NCBI RefSeq assembly: GCF_003024515.2
Contig: NZ_PYIX02000021.1
Coordinates: 1-64,000, forward strand
Direction: 5' to 3'
DNA length: 64,000 bases
Source: Acinetobacter sichuanensis
GTDB lineage: Bacteria; Pseudomonadota; Gammaproteobacteria; Pseudomonadales; Moraxellaceae
A program made the position numbers and the translations under genes. This document shows, one piece after another, positions 16,757 through 26,365 of the stretch. The notes under the pieces were generated by a model. It did no database searches. It worked only from the letters and a program-made list of their open reading frames with translations, and was not told where the DNA came from. The stretch's first letter is position 1, and each line of letters starts with the position of its first letter.

Positions 16757-18115
16757 TTAGTTTCCCCCTACCGTTGGCAATGACTGAATATTGTCCCAAA
16801 GGTTTTGATTAATTCCAGCTAAGCTATCATTTGACATGACAGCACTGGGTTCTAGACCAAGACTTAAACTTTCAGCCGTGATTGCGTTTTGCCATGCGCG
16901 TTTTAACAATTCAACTTTACGTTGACGAATCTCTTGCAGTTGCAAAGTCGCTTGCTGTACATCTGTTAAAGCAAATTTTCCTGCACTAAATCCCAGTAGA
17001 GTTTTTTGCTGTACTTCAGTGGCAAGCACAAGTTGAGTGTGTTCAATCTCTTTAAACTGCACTTCTAAACCTTGTAATTCGGTCAATAAAGTCCCAATGC
17101 GTAAAGCATTTTGCTGTGTATAAAAAGACTGTTGTTGGGTAAGCGCCTCTTGTTTTTGTTGTTGAACCTGCACGCGATATTGTTGACGATCAAAAATATT
17201 AAGTGGCAGACTTAGTCCTAACATCATTTGGTTTTCACTTGAATTTTCGGGTGATTTACTACGATTCACACCAAAACTGACTGTGGGATTTGGACGACTG
17301 GCTGCTTTACTTTGTTCTATTTGTGCATTGGAGATTTTTAGCTGTAATTGACGAGATTTTTCAATATAATTTTCTGTCAAATAACGTTGAACATTGTCAT
17401 GACTTGCACTCGGCCACAACAATGATGGACGCATTCTCACACTTAATGTTTTATCTGACTCGCCCCACACACTGGACAGTTGTTGCTGTGCCAATTGAAC
17501 TTGTAAATCTGCTTGTTTAAATAAACGTATATTTTCACTATGGCTGAGTTTTGCACGCTTTAAATCAACTTCTGCAACACTGCCTGCTTGAAACCTTTTT
17601 TGAATCGCATTGACATTTGCCTCACTGACACTCAATTGAGCTTGTGTAATCTGCTTTTCTAACTCAGCAACCGCCAATTGTGACCATAGATATTTTACTG
17701 CGAGTTCCAGTTGTGCCTGATAAATCTGCTGCTGTAATGCGCTTTGATCTTGTGCCAATACCGCCAGTTGACGATTGGCTTTTCTGACACCAAACACATC
17801 CAGTTCTTGTGAAATACCAATAGATAGCTCTTGTTCTTGATTAGAATCAAAACCTGTTTGTTCTATACTCAGCTCAGGGTTTTTCCATAACTGACTTTGC
17901 TTCATATTGGCAGTATCAATATTGCTTTGTATCGTCCAAATATGCTGTGATGCTTGATAAGCCTGTGTCTTTTCAAGTGCTTGTTGCAATGAAATTGGTG
18001 CAGCATTGACCCACGAGCCGAATGTAAATAAAGCGACACTACAAGCAATATGTTTAAGCCTAAAGCATTGTTGTGCAACAACATGTGATTGTTGTTGAAA
18101 ATATTTTTTTGACAT
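16757..18115 (-). CDS. czcC: CzcC-type outer membrane efflux channel
   Basis: TolC-like outer-membrane factor of the czc system, about 452 aa. A signal peptide precedes NAAPISLQQALEKT. The body is two repeated OEP domains of long helices rich in Gln and Ala (for example SVAEVDLKRAKLSHSEN, then GKFALTDVQQATLQLQEIRQRKVEL). I start it at ATG 18115, which has GGGG 7 bases upstream; the in-frame ATG 18121 is too close to that site. It is the first structural gene after the CzcI-like protein and only 1 bp from czcB. Confidence 0.9.
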   Translation of the reverse strand: MSKKYFQQQSHVVAQQCFRLKHIACSVALFTFGSWVNAAPISLQQALEKTQAYQASQHIWTIQSNIDTANMKQSQLWKNPELSIEQTGFDSNQEQELSIGISQELDVFGVRKANRQLAVLAQDQSALQQQIYQAQLELAVKYLWSQLAVAELEKQITQAQLSVSEANVNAIQKRFQAGSVAEVDLKRAKLSHSENIRLFKQADLQVQLAQQQLSSVWGESDKTLSVRMRPSLLWPSASHDNVQRYLTENYIEKSRQLQLKISNAQIEQSKAASRPNPTVSFGVNRSKSPENSSENQMMLGLSLPLNIFDRQQYRVQVQQQKQEALTQQQSFYTQQNALRIGTLLTELQGLEVQFKEIEHTQLVLATEVQQKTLLGFSAGKFALTDVQQATLQLQEIRQRKVELLKRAWQNAITAESLSLGLEPSAVMSNDSLAGINQNLWDNIQSLPTVGGN

Positions 18116-18165
18116 GAACATGCCCCACTTTTAAAAAATAAAGAAAAGTGGTGGGCTGTTTGCGA

Positions 18166-18573
18166 CTACCCCACCTGTAGTGGGGCTAAAATTGGAGGCG
18201 GGTTATTTAATGTCAGATCAGGCGATTGATAAAAATTATACCAAGGCAATGCATTGACTAATGCAATAATTTGGCTATTTGAAAATATAAAATGGTCTTG
18301 TTCTTCGACCAAAATCATGGCATTAAATGAGGGTAAATGATCTTGATGATCATCCTCTAAAAATGAAAAATCACTGGAAAGATGACTAGGTGCATGTGAG
18401 ATTTTAAATTCACTTTGACAAGACTGAGTCATTTGATGATGACCAAAATGTTGCGTTGAACTTTGGCTGACTGTGGTTTCTTCATGCACGCAAAATGCCG
18501 CCGCAACATTCCAAAGACTTTGGAACGTCAGCAAAGCAAAGAGCAATGTAATCCAACCACTTCGTTTCAACAT
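18166..18573 (-). CDS. czcI: CzcI-like secreted accessory protein of the metal efflux operon
   Basis: 135 aa with a signal peptide (about 1-26, ending VAAA) followed by FCVHEE and a His-containing stretch HFGHHQ; further His/Asp clusters (DDHQDH) occur at mid-length. Position at the head of czcCBA, size, secretion signal and metal-ligand residues match the poorly characterised CzcI family, proposed to influence metal-dependent control of the operon. The mechanism is not established. It is the first gene after the 178-bp upstream region and lies 50 bp before czcC. Confidence 0.72.
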   Translation of the reverse strand: MLKRSGWITLLFALLTFQSLWNVAAAFCVHEETTVSQSSTQHFGHHQMTQSCQSEFKISHAPSHLSSDFSFLEDDHQDHLPSFNAMILVEEQDHFIFSNSQIIALVNALPWYNFYQSPDLTLNNPPPILAPLQVG

Positions 18574-18598
18574 TTTTAGATCAATGCACCCATAAACC

Positions 18599-18655
18599 GC
18601 TATAGCATAGCGAAATTCGCCTTGTTATAAAATTACAAATGTGAAATTAGTTCAC
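18599..18655 (-). promoter_or_regulatory. Palindromes upstream of the czc operon
   Basis: GCTATAGC (18599-18606), GCGAA-A-TTCGC (18610-18620) and GTGAA-N5-TTCAC (18641-18655) lie within 85 bp upstream of the CzcI-like gene. One may be a metal-regulator operator. No local regulator gene is present and no clear -35/-10 pair was found. Confidence 0.35.
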
Positions 18656-18751
18656 TTTTCAATACAGAATAATACTTAATAAAACAATAACACTTAAAAA
18701 GACTAAGACTGATTAAAATATTTTCCATCATAAAATCCATTAAAGATTTGC

Positions 18752-19942
18752 TTATTGTGACTTTTTCACCGACTGCAAAACGACCACAGGTTTTCCTGTT
18801 TTGGGGGCTAAACCTTTTTCTTGGGCGAGTTTCATGATCAATATTTCACTTGGTTTTTCATGCGTTTGATCTTCATACCAACGTTGAATCGCGAGTTTAC
18901 CATCCCATTTTGGTAATTTTTTAGGCGGTAAAGGAACGATTTCATCTAAATCAGAAAGGACGATTTCTTCACCCTGATAAGGGGCATTATTTAAAATTTC
19001 ATTTATTTTTATATAGCGTTGGCTACGTTCTAGATCATTTTCCACACCTAAATATTTTTCTTTATAATCAAATTGATCCTGCTCAGTTTCAGGTTTAGTT
19101 AAATTAAAAGCGTCTGCTAAGGTGATCGCCATTGCCGTATCCCCTTGTTTAAGTGCCAATTGTTTATAAGCTAAAGATTGTGCCAACAACGCAGGATTTT
19201 CTTTGTCAGCATACAAAATTTGACTATTGGTTTCATCTTCCAAACCGTTTGTTGCCGTCCAATTGCCATTTTTAGAAGCACATAGACGTACTTGATCAAA
19301 CAATTTCATCCGTTTCGTTATAGTTTCATCCTCCTGAAAGCCCAGTAAGTTTCCAGAAAAATACTGCTGAGCATCGGCGTCACCTAAAAGTGCTGCATCA
19401 GGTAGCAGTTGATATTTAGGATCTGGCGCTGTGTTTGATAAATAATGTAAATATTTTGCACGTGCAGGCAAATCTTGCGCTAAACGATCAATTAAGGTTT
19501 TTAATGCCTCTGCTTGGGACATTTGATCTATTGAAATTTTTTCAAGTTTAATTAAAAACTGTAAACGCTCATTCGCACGATAATCGCCATATTCTGCCGC
19601 GATACGATAATATCTTGCAATTTCATTCCAAACTTTAGGGTCTTCACTGTCTTGATTTTTGAGTTCTTGATAATAGGCATATTGATAAATTTGATCAATC
19701 TGTGCTTGTATCTTGGGCTTGATTTCGGCACGGCACTGAAATGATGAATGTTTTTTCATAAAGACATGACTCATTTCCTTCGATATTTTCATTTGTTTTT
19801 GTCTTTCAGGATCACATTCTGTTGATGGTATCGAGTCTCCTAATGATATATGTGCACATTTTAAAGCGTTCAATACACACCCTTTAATCATGATCAAACA
19901 AACAAAGATGATCAAAATACCCACTATGATTTTATCTAGCAT
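18752..19942 (-). CDS. Membrane-anchored Sel1-like repeat protein, unknown function
   Basis: About 396 aa. An N-terminal transmembrane segment (roughly residues 4-24) is followed by a soluble, helix-rich region with Sel1/TPR-like units (VWNEIARYYRIAAEYGDYRANERLQ; LLPDAALLGDADAQQYF; LAYKQLALKQGDTAMAITLADAF). It resembles the DUF6396-type proteins of Acinetobacter, but I cannot verify this. ATG 19942 is preferred over the GTG just before it. It stands alone between the czc operon and phnX. Such proteins often form scaffolds; no partner is evident here. Confidence 0.65.
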   Translation of the reverse strand: MLDKIIVGILIIFVCLIMIKGCVLNALKCAHISLGDSIPSTECDPERQKQMKISKEMSHVFMKKHSSFQCRAEIKPKIQAQIDQIYQYAYYQELKNQDSEDPKVWNEIARYYRIAAEYGDYRANERLQFLIKLEKISIDQMSQAEALKTLIDRLAQDLPARAKYLHYLSNTAPDPKYQLLPDAALLGDADAQQYFSGNLLGFQEDETITKRMKLFDQVRLCASKNGNWTATNGLEDETNSQILYADKENPALLAQSLAYKQLALKQGDTAMAITLADAFNLTKPETEQDQFDYKEKYLGVENDLERSQRYIKINEILNNAPYQGEEIVLSDLDEIVPLPPKKLPKWDGKLAIQRWYEDQTHEKPSEILIMKLAQEKGLAPKTGKPVVVLQSVKKSQ

Positions 19943-20013
19943 CACAAAATTATTTTTATCAGTAAAATAAAACTATACTGTGATTATAAAAATGACTAAA
20001 GCTTCATTTACAA

Positions 20014-20043
20014 AAATACCAGCCATCAAGACTGGTATTTTTT
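20014..20043 (-). terminator. Terminator after phnX
   Basis: AAATACCAG (20014-20022) pairs with CTGGTATTT (20032-20040), with T residues on both sides. It lies 15 bp after the phnX stop on the minus strand. Confidence 0.8.
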
Positions 20044-20057
20044 ATACAAAAACTGCA

Positions 20058-20873
20058 TTAAGGCTTTTCACCATTTGCTAGGCGCTGCTCAATTGCATCT
20101 AATACCGCAGGTAGATCAGCAATACTATCAATGACATAATGTGCACCTGATACATTCATTTTTGCATAGGCTTTTTCTTTTAAGTTTGCTTGTTCAGCGC
20201 TAGAAAGCGCTGACCACTCATCAAAACTTAAACCGACTTCATTACCACTGACTGCCAAGCCGACTGTCCAGCAACCAGCATTTAAGCCTTCTTCAATCCC
20301 CACTACGGTATCATCAACTTTTACCACAGTTTTAATGTCAGACACATCAAGTTCAATGAGATTTTTCCAAAGCATTTCAGGATATGGACGACCATGCTTC
20401 ACATCACTTGCAGTAATAATACAGTCAGGTACATAACCTTGATCAGCAGCATCTTGAACTAACTGACCAATCATCATCGACGCATAACCTGTGTTACTGC
20501 CAATTTTTGCGCCACGCGCACGAATATCTGCAAATGCCTCTAATGCACCTGAAATCAATTGTGAACATTGTGGAATAGTTTTTAATTGGTATGGAATAAA
20601 ATCTTGATATAAACGGTCGATATCTGCCACTGTCACTTCTGCGCCATGTGCCTGTTGCCATGCATCTGCAACACGTGGCATTTTTAACACAGCGGCAATA
20701 TGATCACGTTTTTCTAAACCCATCGGCGCACGTGCTTCTTCAATTGAAATTTCAACTTTATTCTCTGCAAATAATGCCATAAATGCCAAAATTGGTGCGC
20801 GTGATCCGAAATCTACTGTTGTACCAGCCCAATCAAAAACGACGGCTTGTAATACTGAATTTGAAGTGTTCAT
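20058..20873 (-). CDS. phnX: Phosphonoacetaldehyde hydrolase (phosphonatase)
   Basis: HAD-family enzyme that cleaves the C-P bond of phosphonoacetaldehyde to acetaldehyde and phosphate, the last step of 2-aminoethylphosphonate (AEP) degradation. The nucleophile loop is FDWAGT with Asp14 and Ala16. The Schiff-base lysine of this family is at Lys55 in MGLEKRDHI, and the HAD motif with VKVDDT is near residue 180. Its 271-aa length is normal. It is 57 bp after phnW with a good AGGAC ribosome site, followed by a terminator, so phnW-phnX form one unit. Confidence 0.96.
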   Translation of the reverse strand: MNTSNSVLQAVVFDWAGTTVDFGSRAPILAFMALFAENKVEISIEEARAPMGLEKRDHIAAVLKMPRVADAWQQAHGAEVTVADIDRLYQDFIPYQLKTIPQCSQLISGALEAFADIRARGAKIGSNTGYASMMIGQLVQDAADQGYVPDCIITASDVKHGRPYPEMLWKNLIELDVSDIKTVVKVDDTVVGIEEGLNAGCWTVGLAVSGNEVGLSFDEWSALSSAEQANLKEKAYAKMNVSGAHYVIDSIADLPAVLDAIEQRLANGEKP

Positions 20874-20930
20874 AAGTTTGTCCTAAAAGTTTATGCCTTA
20901 AATTGATCAATAAATAAGTAAAAAATAAAA

Positions 20931-22043
20931 TTAAGCCTGACGATATTGCTCAACTGCGTTTAAAAGTCTTTCAATATCATCTAGATAAACCTCACCAATA
21001 TTGCCAATACGGAAACAATTTAAATCAGTGACTTTACCTGGATAGATCACAAAACCTGCTTGTTTCAGATTTTCATACAAGGCTTGAAAGCTAAAATCTG
21101 CTTCATTTGGATATAAAAATGTGGTGATAATCGGTGATTGAGGTTGGTTTGAATCTAAGACCAATTCAAAGCCCAATGCCTGCATTCCTGCGGCTAAGCG
21201 CTGTTGGTTATTTGTGTAACGTTGATAACGTGCAGCCACACCACCTTCTTGTTCAAGTTCTAAAAGTGCTTGATAAAATGCACGTACCACATGTGTAGGT
21301 GACGTAAATCGCCATTTTCCATCATGCTGTTGCATGGTGTTCCATTGATCATATAAGTCTAAACTGACTGAACGCGCTAAGCCTTTACATGATTGTAATT
21401 GTTCATTTTTTGCAATAATAAAACCAAATCCTGGTACACCTTGAATACACTTGTTGGCACTGGAAATTAAAAAGTCGATCTCTAAATCTGCAATATCCAT
21501 TGGCACGCCGCCGAATGAACTCATCGCATCTACGATCCACACTTTATTTTTCGCTTTGACAATTTTACCAATCTCTTGAATCGGGTTAAGTAAACCTGTT
21601 GTCGTTTCACAATACACACACGAAACATGCGTGATGCTGTCATCTTCTAGTACTTTTTCAATGTCTGCTAAATTTGGAATTTGTGTTTCAGCATATGCCA
21701 ATTCAACCACATCAATTTTTAAACAACGCGCCATTTGCACCATACGTGCGCCATAAGCACCGTTATTGATAATTAAAATTTTACCATTGTGTGGAATAGC
21801 GGAACCTAAAACCGCTTCAACTGAAAAACTGCCACTGCCTTGCATCAATACTGCGCTATATTTTTCAGTATGTTGTGTTGCCAATGCGACCAAACGATGA
21901 CGAATGTCTTGCACCAATCCATTATATTCTTTGTCCCACGTACACCAATCTCGCTGCATGACACGGCGGACACTTGCAGATGTCGACAATGGTCCTGGTG
22001 TTAATAATAAATATTTATTTTCCAACTCAATATTTGCGTTCAT
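20931..22043 (-). CDS. phnW: 2-aminoethylphosphonate--pyruvate transaminase
   Basis: PLP aminotransferase converting AEP + pyruvate to phosphonoacetaldehyde + alanine, supplying PhnX. The 370-aa fold-type I sequence has the family N-terminus [11 protein letters not shown] and the PLP lysine in [15 protein letters not shown]. It is preceded by AAGG as ribosome site and by a perfect 20-bp palindrome (22082-22101) overlapping the presumed promoter, so phnWX is probably controlled by PhnR independently of the transport genes. Confidence 0.96.
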   Translation of the reverse strand: MNANIELENKYLLLTPGPLSTSASVRRVMQRDWCTWDKEYNGLVQDIRHRLVALATQHTEKYSAVLMQGSGSFSVEAVLGSAIPHNGKILIINNGAYGARMVQMARCLKIDVVELAYAETQIPNLADIEKVLEDDSITHVSCVYCETTTGLLNPIQEIGKIVKAKNKVWIVDAMSSFGGVPMDIADLEIDFLISSANKCIQGVPGFGFIIAKNEQLQSCKGLARSVSLDLYDQWNTMQQHDGKWRFTSPTHVVRAFYQALLELEQEGGVAARYQRYTNNQQRLAAGMQALGFELVLDSNQPQSPIITTFLYPNEADFSFQALYENLKQAGFVIYPGKVTDLNCFRIGNIGEVYLDDIERLLNAVEQYRQA

Positions 22044-22071
22044 TTCGCTTAACCTTTGTTCAATTGAATAC

Positions 22072-22101
22072 AGTATAATACAATCTGGTTTAAACCAGAT
22101 T
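22072..22101 (-). promoter_or_regulatory. Probable PhnR operator/promoter of phnWX
   Basis: A perfect 20-bp palindrome (22082-22101, half-site AATCTGGTTT) is followed on the minus strand by a -10-like TATACT (plus-strand 22072-22077). It overlaps the stop codon of the upstream oxidoreductase. The same palindrome recurs at 27478-27497 upstream of phnS. Confidence 0.8.
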
Positions 22102-23254
22102 ACAAAACATAATTTTCTAACATTTCTTTCATAAATCCTGCACCTGTGGTCATGCCCTTACCTGCAATCGCACTCACCAAGAAAATATTCGGTTCAGCCT
22201 CAGTCACACATGCCAATTCAGTAGGATGCGTTAGATAATAACCATTCCAACGTGACTCAATTTCAGGCAGTTCTAAGCCAATATTTTCTTTACAATATTG
22301 CAAAATAAATTGGTTAATTTCTTCTCGTTGATTAAATTGTGGCGTTTCATCAATCGGGTAATATTCATGACTATCGCCCAAAATAAGTTGTCCAAATTGA
22401 TTTTGCTTAATGAGGATATGAATACCGTATGTTTCGACTAAGCCTGTTTGTGATTGATTTTTTAAATCTTGATGACTTGGGCAAATTTCAAAAGCAGGAT
22501 AACGAGAGATTGATAAACCTGAATAAATTGAAGAATTTAAAGTAACTTTTAAAGGTTTTGTCATCGCCATTTGCAAAGTACAGCGCAACAACCCTTTTTG
22601 TTGTAATAGATCGGGATAAAGTAATTGAGTCACTTCACCATGACAGATTAAAACTTTATTTGCTGTGAATGTTTGCCCTGTTGCCAAACGAATATGTGCT
22701 GTGCCTTGCAAAGATTGGGTCTGTAGCACACAAGCATTACAATAAATCTCTACACCCAGTTTTTCTGCATATTGCAATAAACTTAATCCAACCGAATGCG
22801 GCTCTACTGAATAATCTTCATGAAAAAGTAAAGCACCACGAATTGCTGTTTCAGGATTAAAATAGCGATATTTTTCAAAGAGTTGCTGTTTTGATAATAA
22901 AGTCACTGGAATCTGATAATGTGGTGCAGCTTGTGCAAACTCATTTAAGACTTGCCATTCAAGTGCTGTATTTGCCACATATAAACCATCACGTTGTTGA
23001 AATGAAATATCCGTTTGTGCCTGAATCCGTTGATAAAACTCACGTGTTGCTAAAGCATATTCACGCCATTTTGCATCTGGGCGGCTCAGTGTTGATGTGC
23101 CAACCATGCCGAAGTTACGACGAGTTGCGCCAACAGGTTGTGCATCTTTTTCAAAGACTTTTACTTTTAGTCCTTGCTCTGCCGCTTGAATTGCCGCCGA
23201 TAAACCCAAAATACCTGCGCCAACAATGATCAGATCTGTTTTTGCTGTTTGCAT
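22100..23254 (-). CDS. FAD-dependent oxidoreductase of the phosphonate cluster (TIGR03364-like)
   Basis: 384-aa DAO-type flavoprotein. The dinucleotide-binding loop [20 protein letters not shown] is at the N-terminus, and a C-terminal [14 protein letters not shown] closes the FAD site. It resembles glycine/sarcosine oxidase-like enzymes found repeatedly next to AEP catabolism genes. Members of this group have been linked to oxidation of N-substituted AEP such as N-methyl-AEP to phosphonoacetaldehyde, which would feed PhnX. Which substrate applies here is inference. A GAGGA ribosome site precedes it. Its stop codon overlaps the phnWX operator. It is 149 bp after the permease gene. Confidence 0.82.
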   Translation of the reverse strand: MQTAKTDLIIVGAGILGLSAAIQAAEQGLKVKVFEKDAQPVGATRRNFGMVGTSTLSRPDAKWREYALATREFYQRIQAQTDISFQQRDGLYVANTALEWQVLNEFAQAAPHYQIPVTLLSKQQLFEKYRYFNPETAIRGALLFHEDYSVEPHSVGLSLLQYAEKLGVEIYCNACVLQTQSLQGTAHIRLATGQTFTANKVLICHGEVTQLLYPDLLQQKGLLRCTLQMAMTKPLKVTLNSSIYSGLSISRYPAFEICPSHQDLKNQSQTGLVETYGIHILIKQNQFGQLILGDSHEYYPIDETPQFNQREEINQFILQYCKENIGLELPEIESRWNGYYLTHPTELACVTEAEPNIFLVSAIAGKGMTTGAGFMKEMLENYVL

Positions 23255-23403
23255 ATACGTATTCCTCTACTGATCTACTTTTTTCAGGGTGAAGTCTGCT
23301 AAACCCTCGAAAGAAAGTGATTAATTTTTTGTGAAAAATGCTTAAAAAATCGCTTTAAAAGATGTTTAAAATAAGCAACTTAAATCTAATATTCATATAA
23401 GCT

Positions 23404-25116
23404 CTAATGTGAATGTTCACGCCAACGCTGACTTGACTGCATCATTTTGCGTGTAAAAAACCAATGTAAAAGTTTAACCACACAAGAGGTTACAAGAATC
23501 AAAATACTCATTGCCACTGCAGCTACGGTATCCCCTGCATCATCCATGTTGAGCACCGCCACTGAAGCCAAATTGGTATCAGGCGAGTACAGGAAAATTG
23601 CTGCGGAAACCGTGGTCATGGCATTGACAAATAAATACACCGATACATCACATAAAGCAGGGAAAGTCAGTGGTAAATACACTTTATGAAACATTTTCCA
23701 ATGTGAAGTCCCCAAGCTTTGTGCAGCATGATCAAGCTGTGTCGGAATTTGTTTAATGGCATTACTCAAAGTCAAATGTGGCACAGTGTAATAATGAATA
23801 ATGGTTGAAATCACCAATAACATCATGCTGCCATATAGCCATGACAATGGATTTTCATGTGTATTAAAAAATAAGATATAGGCAATCCCGAGTACCAAAC
23901 CAGGTACAGCCAAAGGCAATAGCACCAACATTTGCACATAATTTTTTAACATCGGATGACTTTTAAAACGCTCCGTAAATAGAGCAATGATGAAGATTAA
24001 AATCGTCCCGACTACAGTGCTTAACAATGCCAATTTAATCGAATTAAAATAACTCGCCCAACCACCACCATCAACATAATCAAAACGGTAATGACTGAAT
24101 GTTAAAGACAAATCATATGGCCAATAGCGAATAAAAGATGCCAAAACTGCGGTCACAATAATCAGTACAATGCCGCCAGAAATCAAACTACAGAACACCA
24201 TTAAAGCTTTTTCAAGTGTAGGATGACTGTGCATACGATAAGGTTGGATTTGAAAATTTTGATAACGTTCTTGACGGCGACTTTGGTAACGATCAAAAAT
24301 AAATGCCAACACCGCAGGACATAACAATAAAATTGAAATCACTGCGCCCATATTCATATTTTGTTGACCAATGATCTGTTTATAAACATCCAAAGCCATC
24401 ATATTAAATGAGCCACCAATGACTTTAGGAATACCAAAATCGGTGATGACATAGGTAAATGCCACCAAACAGGCACTGACCAAACCATAACGGATCGCAG
24501 GTAAAGTCACTGCCCTATGCGTTTGCCACGTATTTTTTCCTAAAGAATGCGATGCCTCAATTAAACGCTGATCAATATTACGAAATGCGCCCATCATTAA
24601 CATGACCATGGCTGGAAATAACCAAAAGCAATAGCTGATTAAAATACCAAGCGGACCATAAATTTCGACATCGCCTAAAATACCTTTCAAAACACCTTGT
24701 TGCCCAAATAAGTACACCAATGCCAAAGATGGCAAAATAGAGGGTGCAAGGATCGGTAAAAATGCCACGGTTTTAAAAAAAGCTTTGCCGCGAATATTAC
24801 AATTGGTCAATGCAAAAGCATAAATACTTGCCAAACTGACTGTGATCAACATCGCCGTCAAGGACACCCATATTGAATTAAAAATGGATGATATTAAGGC
24901 AGGATTGGCAAAATATTGAATAAAATTTTCTAAGCCTACAAATTGTCGTTGTTCATTTAAAAATGCGCTTTGCATCAGCATGAATAACGGTGCAATTAAA
25001 CTCAAAGTCAATAAAATAGCAGCAACCGCAAGCACCATACTTGAACGCAAGGAATAACGAGAACGATGTGCTGTTTGACTTTTTAACAAAGCATCTGCCG
25101 CAGACTGATTTAACAT
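23404..25116 (-). CDS. Fused-type ABC permease for 2-aminoethylphosphonate
   Basis: 570-aa inner-membrane permease with about twelve transmembrane helices and two copies of the BPD inner-membrane domain. EASHSLGKNTWQTHRAVTLPAI and HAAQSLGTSHWKMFHKVYLPL are the two EAA loops that contact the ATPase. This single-gene double permease is the PhnU2-like type of AEP transporters. It overlaps the preceding ATPase gene by 7 bp, so the two are translationally coupled. Substrate assignment rests on its place between phnT-like and phnW/phnX genes. Confidence 0.88.
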   Translation of the reverse strand: MLNQSAADALLKSQTAHRSRYSLRSSMVLAVAAILLTLSLIAPLFMLMQSAFLNEQRQFVGLENFIQYFANPALISSIFNSIWVSLTAMLITVSLASIYAFALTNCNIRGKAFFKTVAFLPILAPSILPSLALVYLFGQQGVLKGILGDVEIYGPLGILISYCFWLFPAMVMLMMGAFRNIDQRLIEASHSLGKNTWQTHRAVTLPAIRYGLVSACLVAFTYVITDFGIPKVIGGSFNMMALDVYKQIIGQQNMNMGAVISILLLCPAVLAFIFDRYQSRRQERYQNFQIQPYRMHSHPTLEKALMVFCSLISGGIVLIIVTAVLASFIRYWPYDLSLTFSHYRFDYVDGGGWASYFNSIKLALLSTVVGTILIFIIALFTERFKSHPMLKNYVQMLVLLPLAVPGLVLGIAYILFFNTHENPLSWLYGSMMLLVISTIIHYYTVPHLTLSNAIKQIPTQLDHAAQSLGTSHWKMFHKVYLPLTFPALCDVSVYLFVNAMTTVSAAIFLYSPDTNLASVAVLNMDDAGDTVAAVAMSILILVTSCVVKLLHWFFTRKMMQSSQRWREHSH

Positions 25117-26321
25117 CTTGCATGCCCTCGTGAATCAAACACATGTAAAGCATGCATAGGCACATATAAATACATATCATCTGCGATCGCTGCCATGTGC
25201 TGATGATCAATATCGACCTGAATGACAGTCGCTTTTTCTTGTAAATTTTGGTTTTTTAATTCACAAAATAAACGACGTTTTGCCCCTAAAAATTCCATAT
25301 TTAATATACGAATGGGCATTTTTAAACCTGTCGCTTGTTGCTGCAAATCAGTAAGATCATGCTGTGTAAATAACGTTATATTTTCAGGTCGAAATGCTAT
25401 TTCAAAATGTTCACCTTGAACACATGTTAAATGTGGAAACTCCAGTACATCTTGCGCTGCAATTTTTAAACAATGTGCATCTACTGCTACTGCCTGCATA
25501 AAATTCATACTGCCAATAAACTGCGCCACGAAACGCGTTTGTGGTTTGTAATAAATATTATGTGGCGTATCCAGTTGTTCAATCACACCTTTATTCATCA
25601 CTGCAACACGGTCAGAAATACTTAAAGCTTCCTCTTGATCATGCGTGACCATAATCGCAGGCAGATTTAACTGCCGTTGAATATTTCGAATTTTTTGACG
25701 TAAGTTTAAACGTACCAAGGCATCCAAAGCAGACAAAGGCTCATCCAACAATAACAAATCAGGTTTTGGTGCAATCGCGCGCGCTAAAGCAACTCGCTGT
25801 TGCTGTCCACCTGACAATTGGTTGGGATATTTCTCAGCGATGTTTGGCAACTCAATCAAATCGAGCAGTTCAGTGATCCGTGCCTGAATTTGCGGTTTAG
25901 ACCATTGTTTTTTATGCAAACCAAATGCAATATTTTCCGCAACTGTTAAATTTGGAAATAACGCATAATTTTGAAAAACAATGCCACATTTACGTTTTGC
26001 CGTATTAAAATGAGTAATGTCAATCTCTTGCTTAATGACTTTGCCATAATCAGGCTGTTCTAGCCCCGCAATAATGCGTAATAGTGTGGTTTTTCCACAG
26101 CCCGAAGGTCCTAAAAAACTAACAAACTCACCTGCTTTTAAATCTAAATTAATATGTTCTAAAACTCTGGTTTTCCCAAAAGATTTTTGAATATCAACCG
26201 CTTCAAGCACTGTTTTTGATTCTGTCATTTTAAATGTTCTAAGCGTTGCAAGCAGATGTCCTGCTGTGTTTGGCATGACATGCCCTGTTTGACTCTTTTG
26301 TAAATGCGATGGGATTTGCAT
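25110..26321 (-). CDS. ABC transporter ATP-binding protein for 2-aminoethylphosphonate
   Basis: PhnT2-like ATPase energising AEP uptake. Walker A GPSGCGKTT, signature LSGGQQQRVALARA, Walker B LLLLDEPLSALD and the switch His are all present. The C-terminal 100 residues form a TOBE-like regulatory domain. Several starts are possible: ATG 26321 (AGGTG 4 bases upstream, chosen), ATG 26276 (AGGG upstream) or ATG 26228, where family similarity begins (MTESKTVLEAV). The short hydrophilic N-terminal extension may therefore be untranslated. It overlaps the permease gene by 7 bp. Confidence 0.9.
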   Translation of the reverse strand: MQIPSHLQKSQTGHVMPNTAGHLLATLRTFKMTESKTVLEAVDIQKSFGKTRVLEHINLDLKAGEFVSFLGPSGCGKTTLLRIIAGLEQPDYGKVIKQEIDITHFNTAKRKCGIVFQNYALFPNLTVAENIAFGLHKKQWSKPQIQARITELLDLIELPNIAEKYPNQLSGGQQQRVALARAIAPKPDLLLLDEPLSALDALVRLNLRQKIRNIQRQLNLPAIMVTHDQEEALSISDRVAVMNKGVIEQLDTPHNIYYKPQTRFVAQFIGSMNFMQAVAVDAHCLKIAAQDVLEFPHLTCVQGEHFEIAFRPENITLFTQHDLTDLQQQATGLKMPIRILNMEFLGAKRRLFCELKNQNLQEKATVIQVDIDHQHMAAIADDMYLYVPMHALHVFDSRGHARC

Positions 26322-26365
26322 ATTGCACCTAAGACTGAAGACCTTATTTTGTATCAATGGTTCAA

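Noticed and set aside
18752..19945. Toxin-immunity partner for the SUKH-like or paralogue genes
   Set aside because: The Sel1-like protein has a membrane anchor and no toxin motif, and is not adjacent to either gene.
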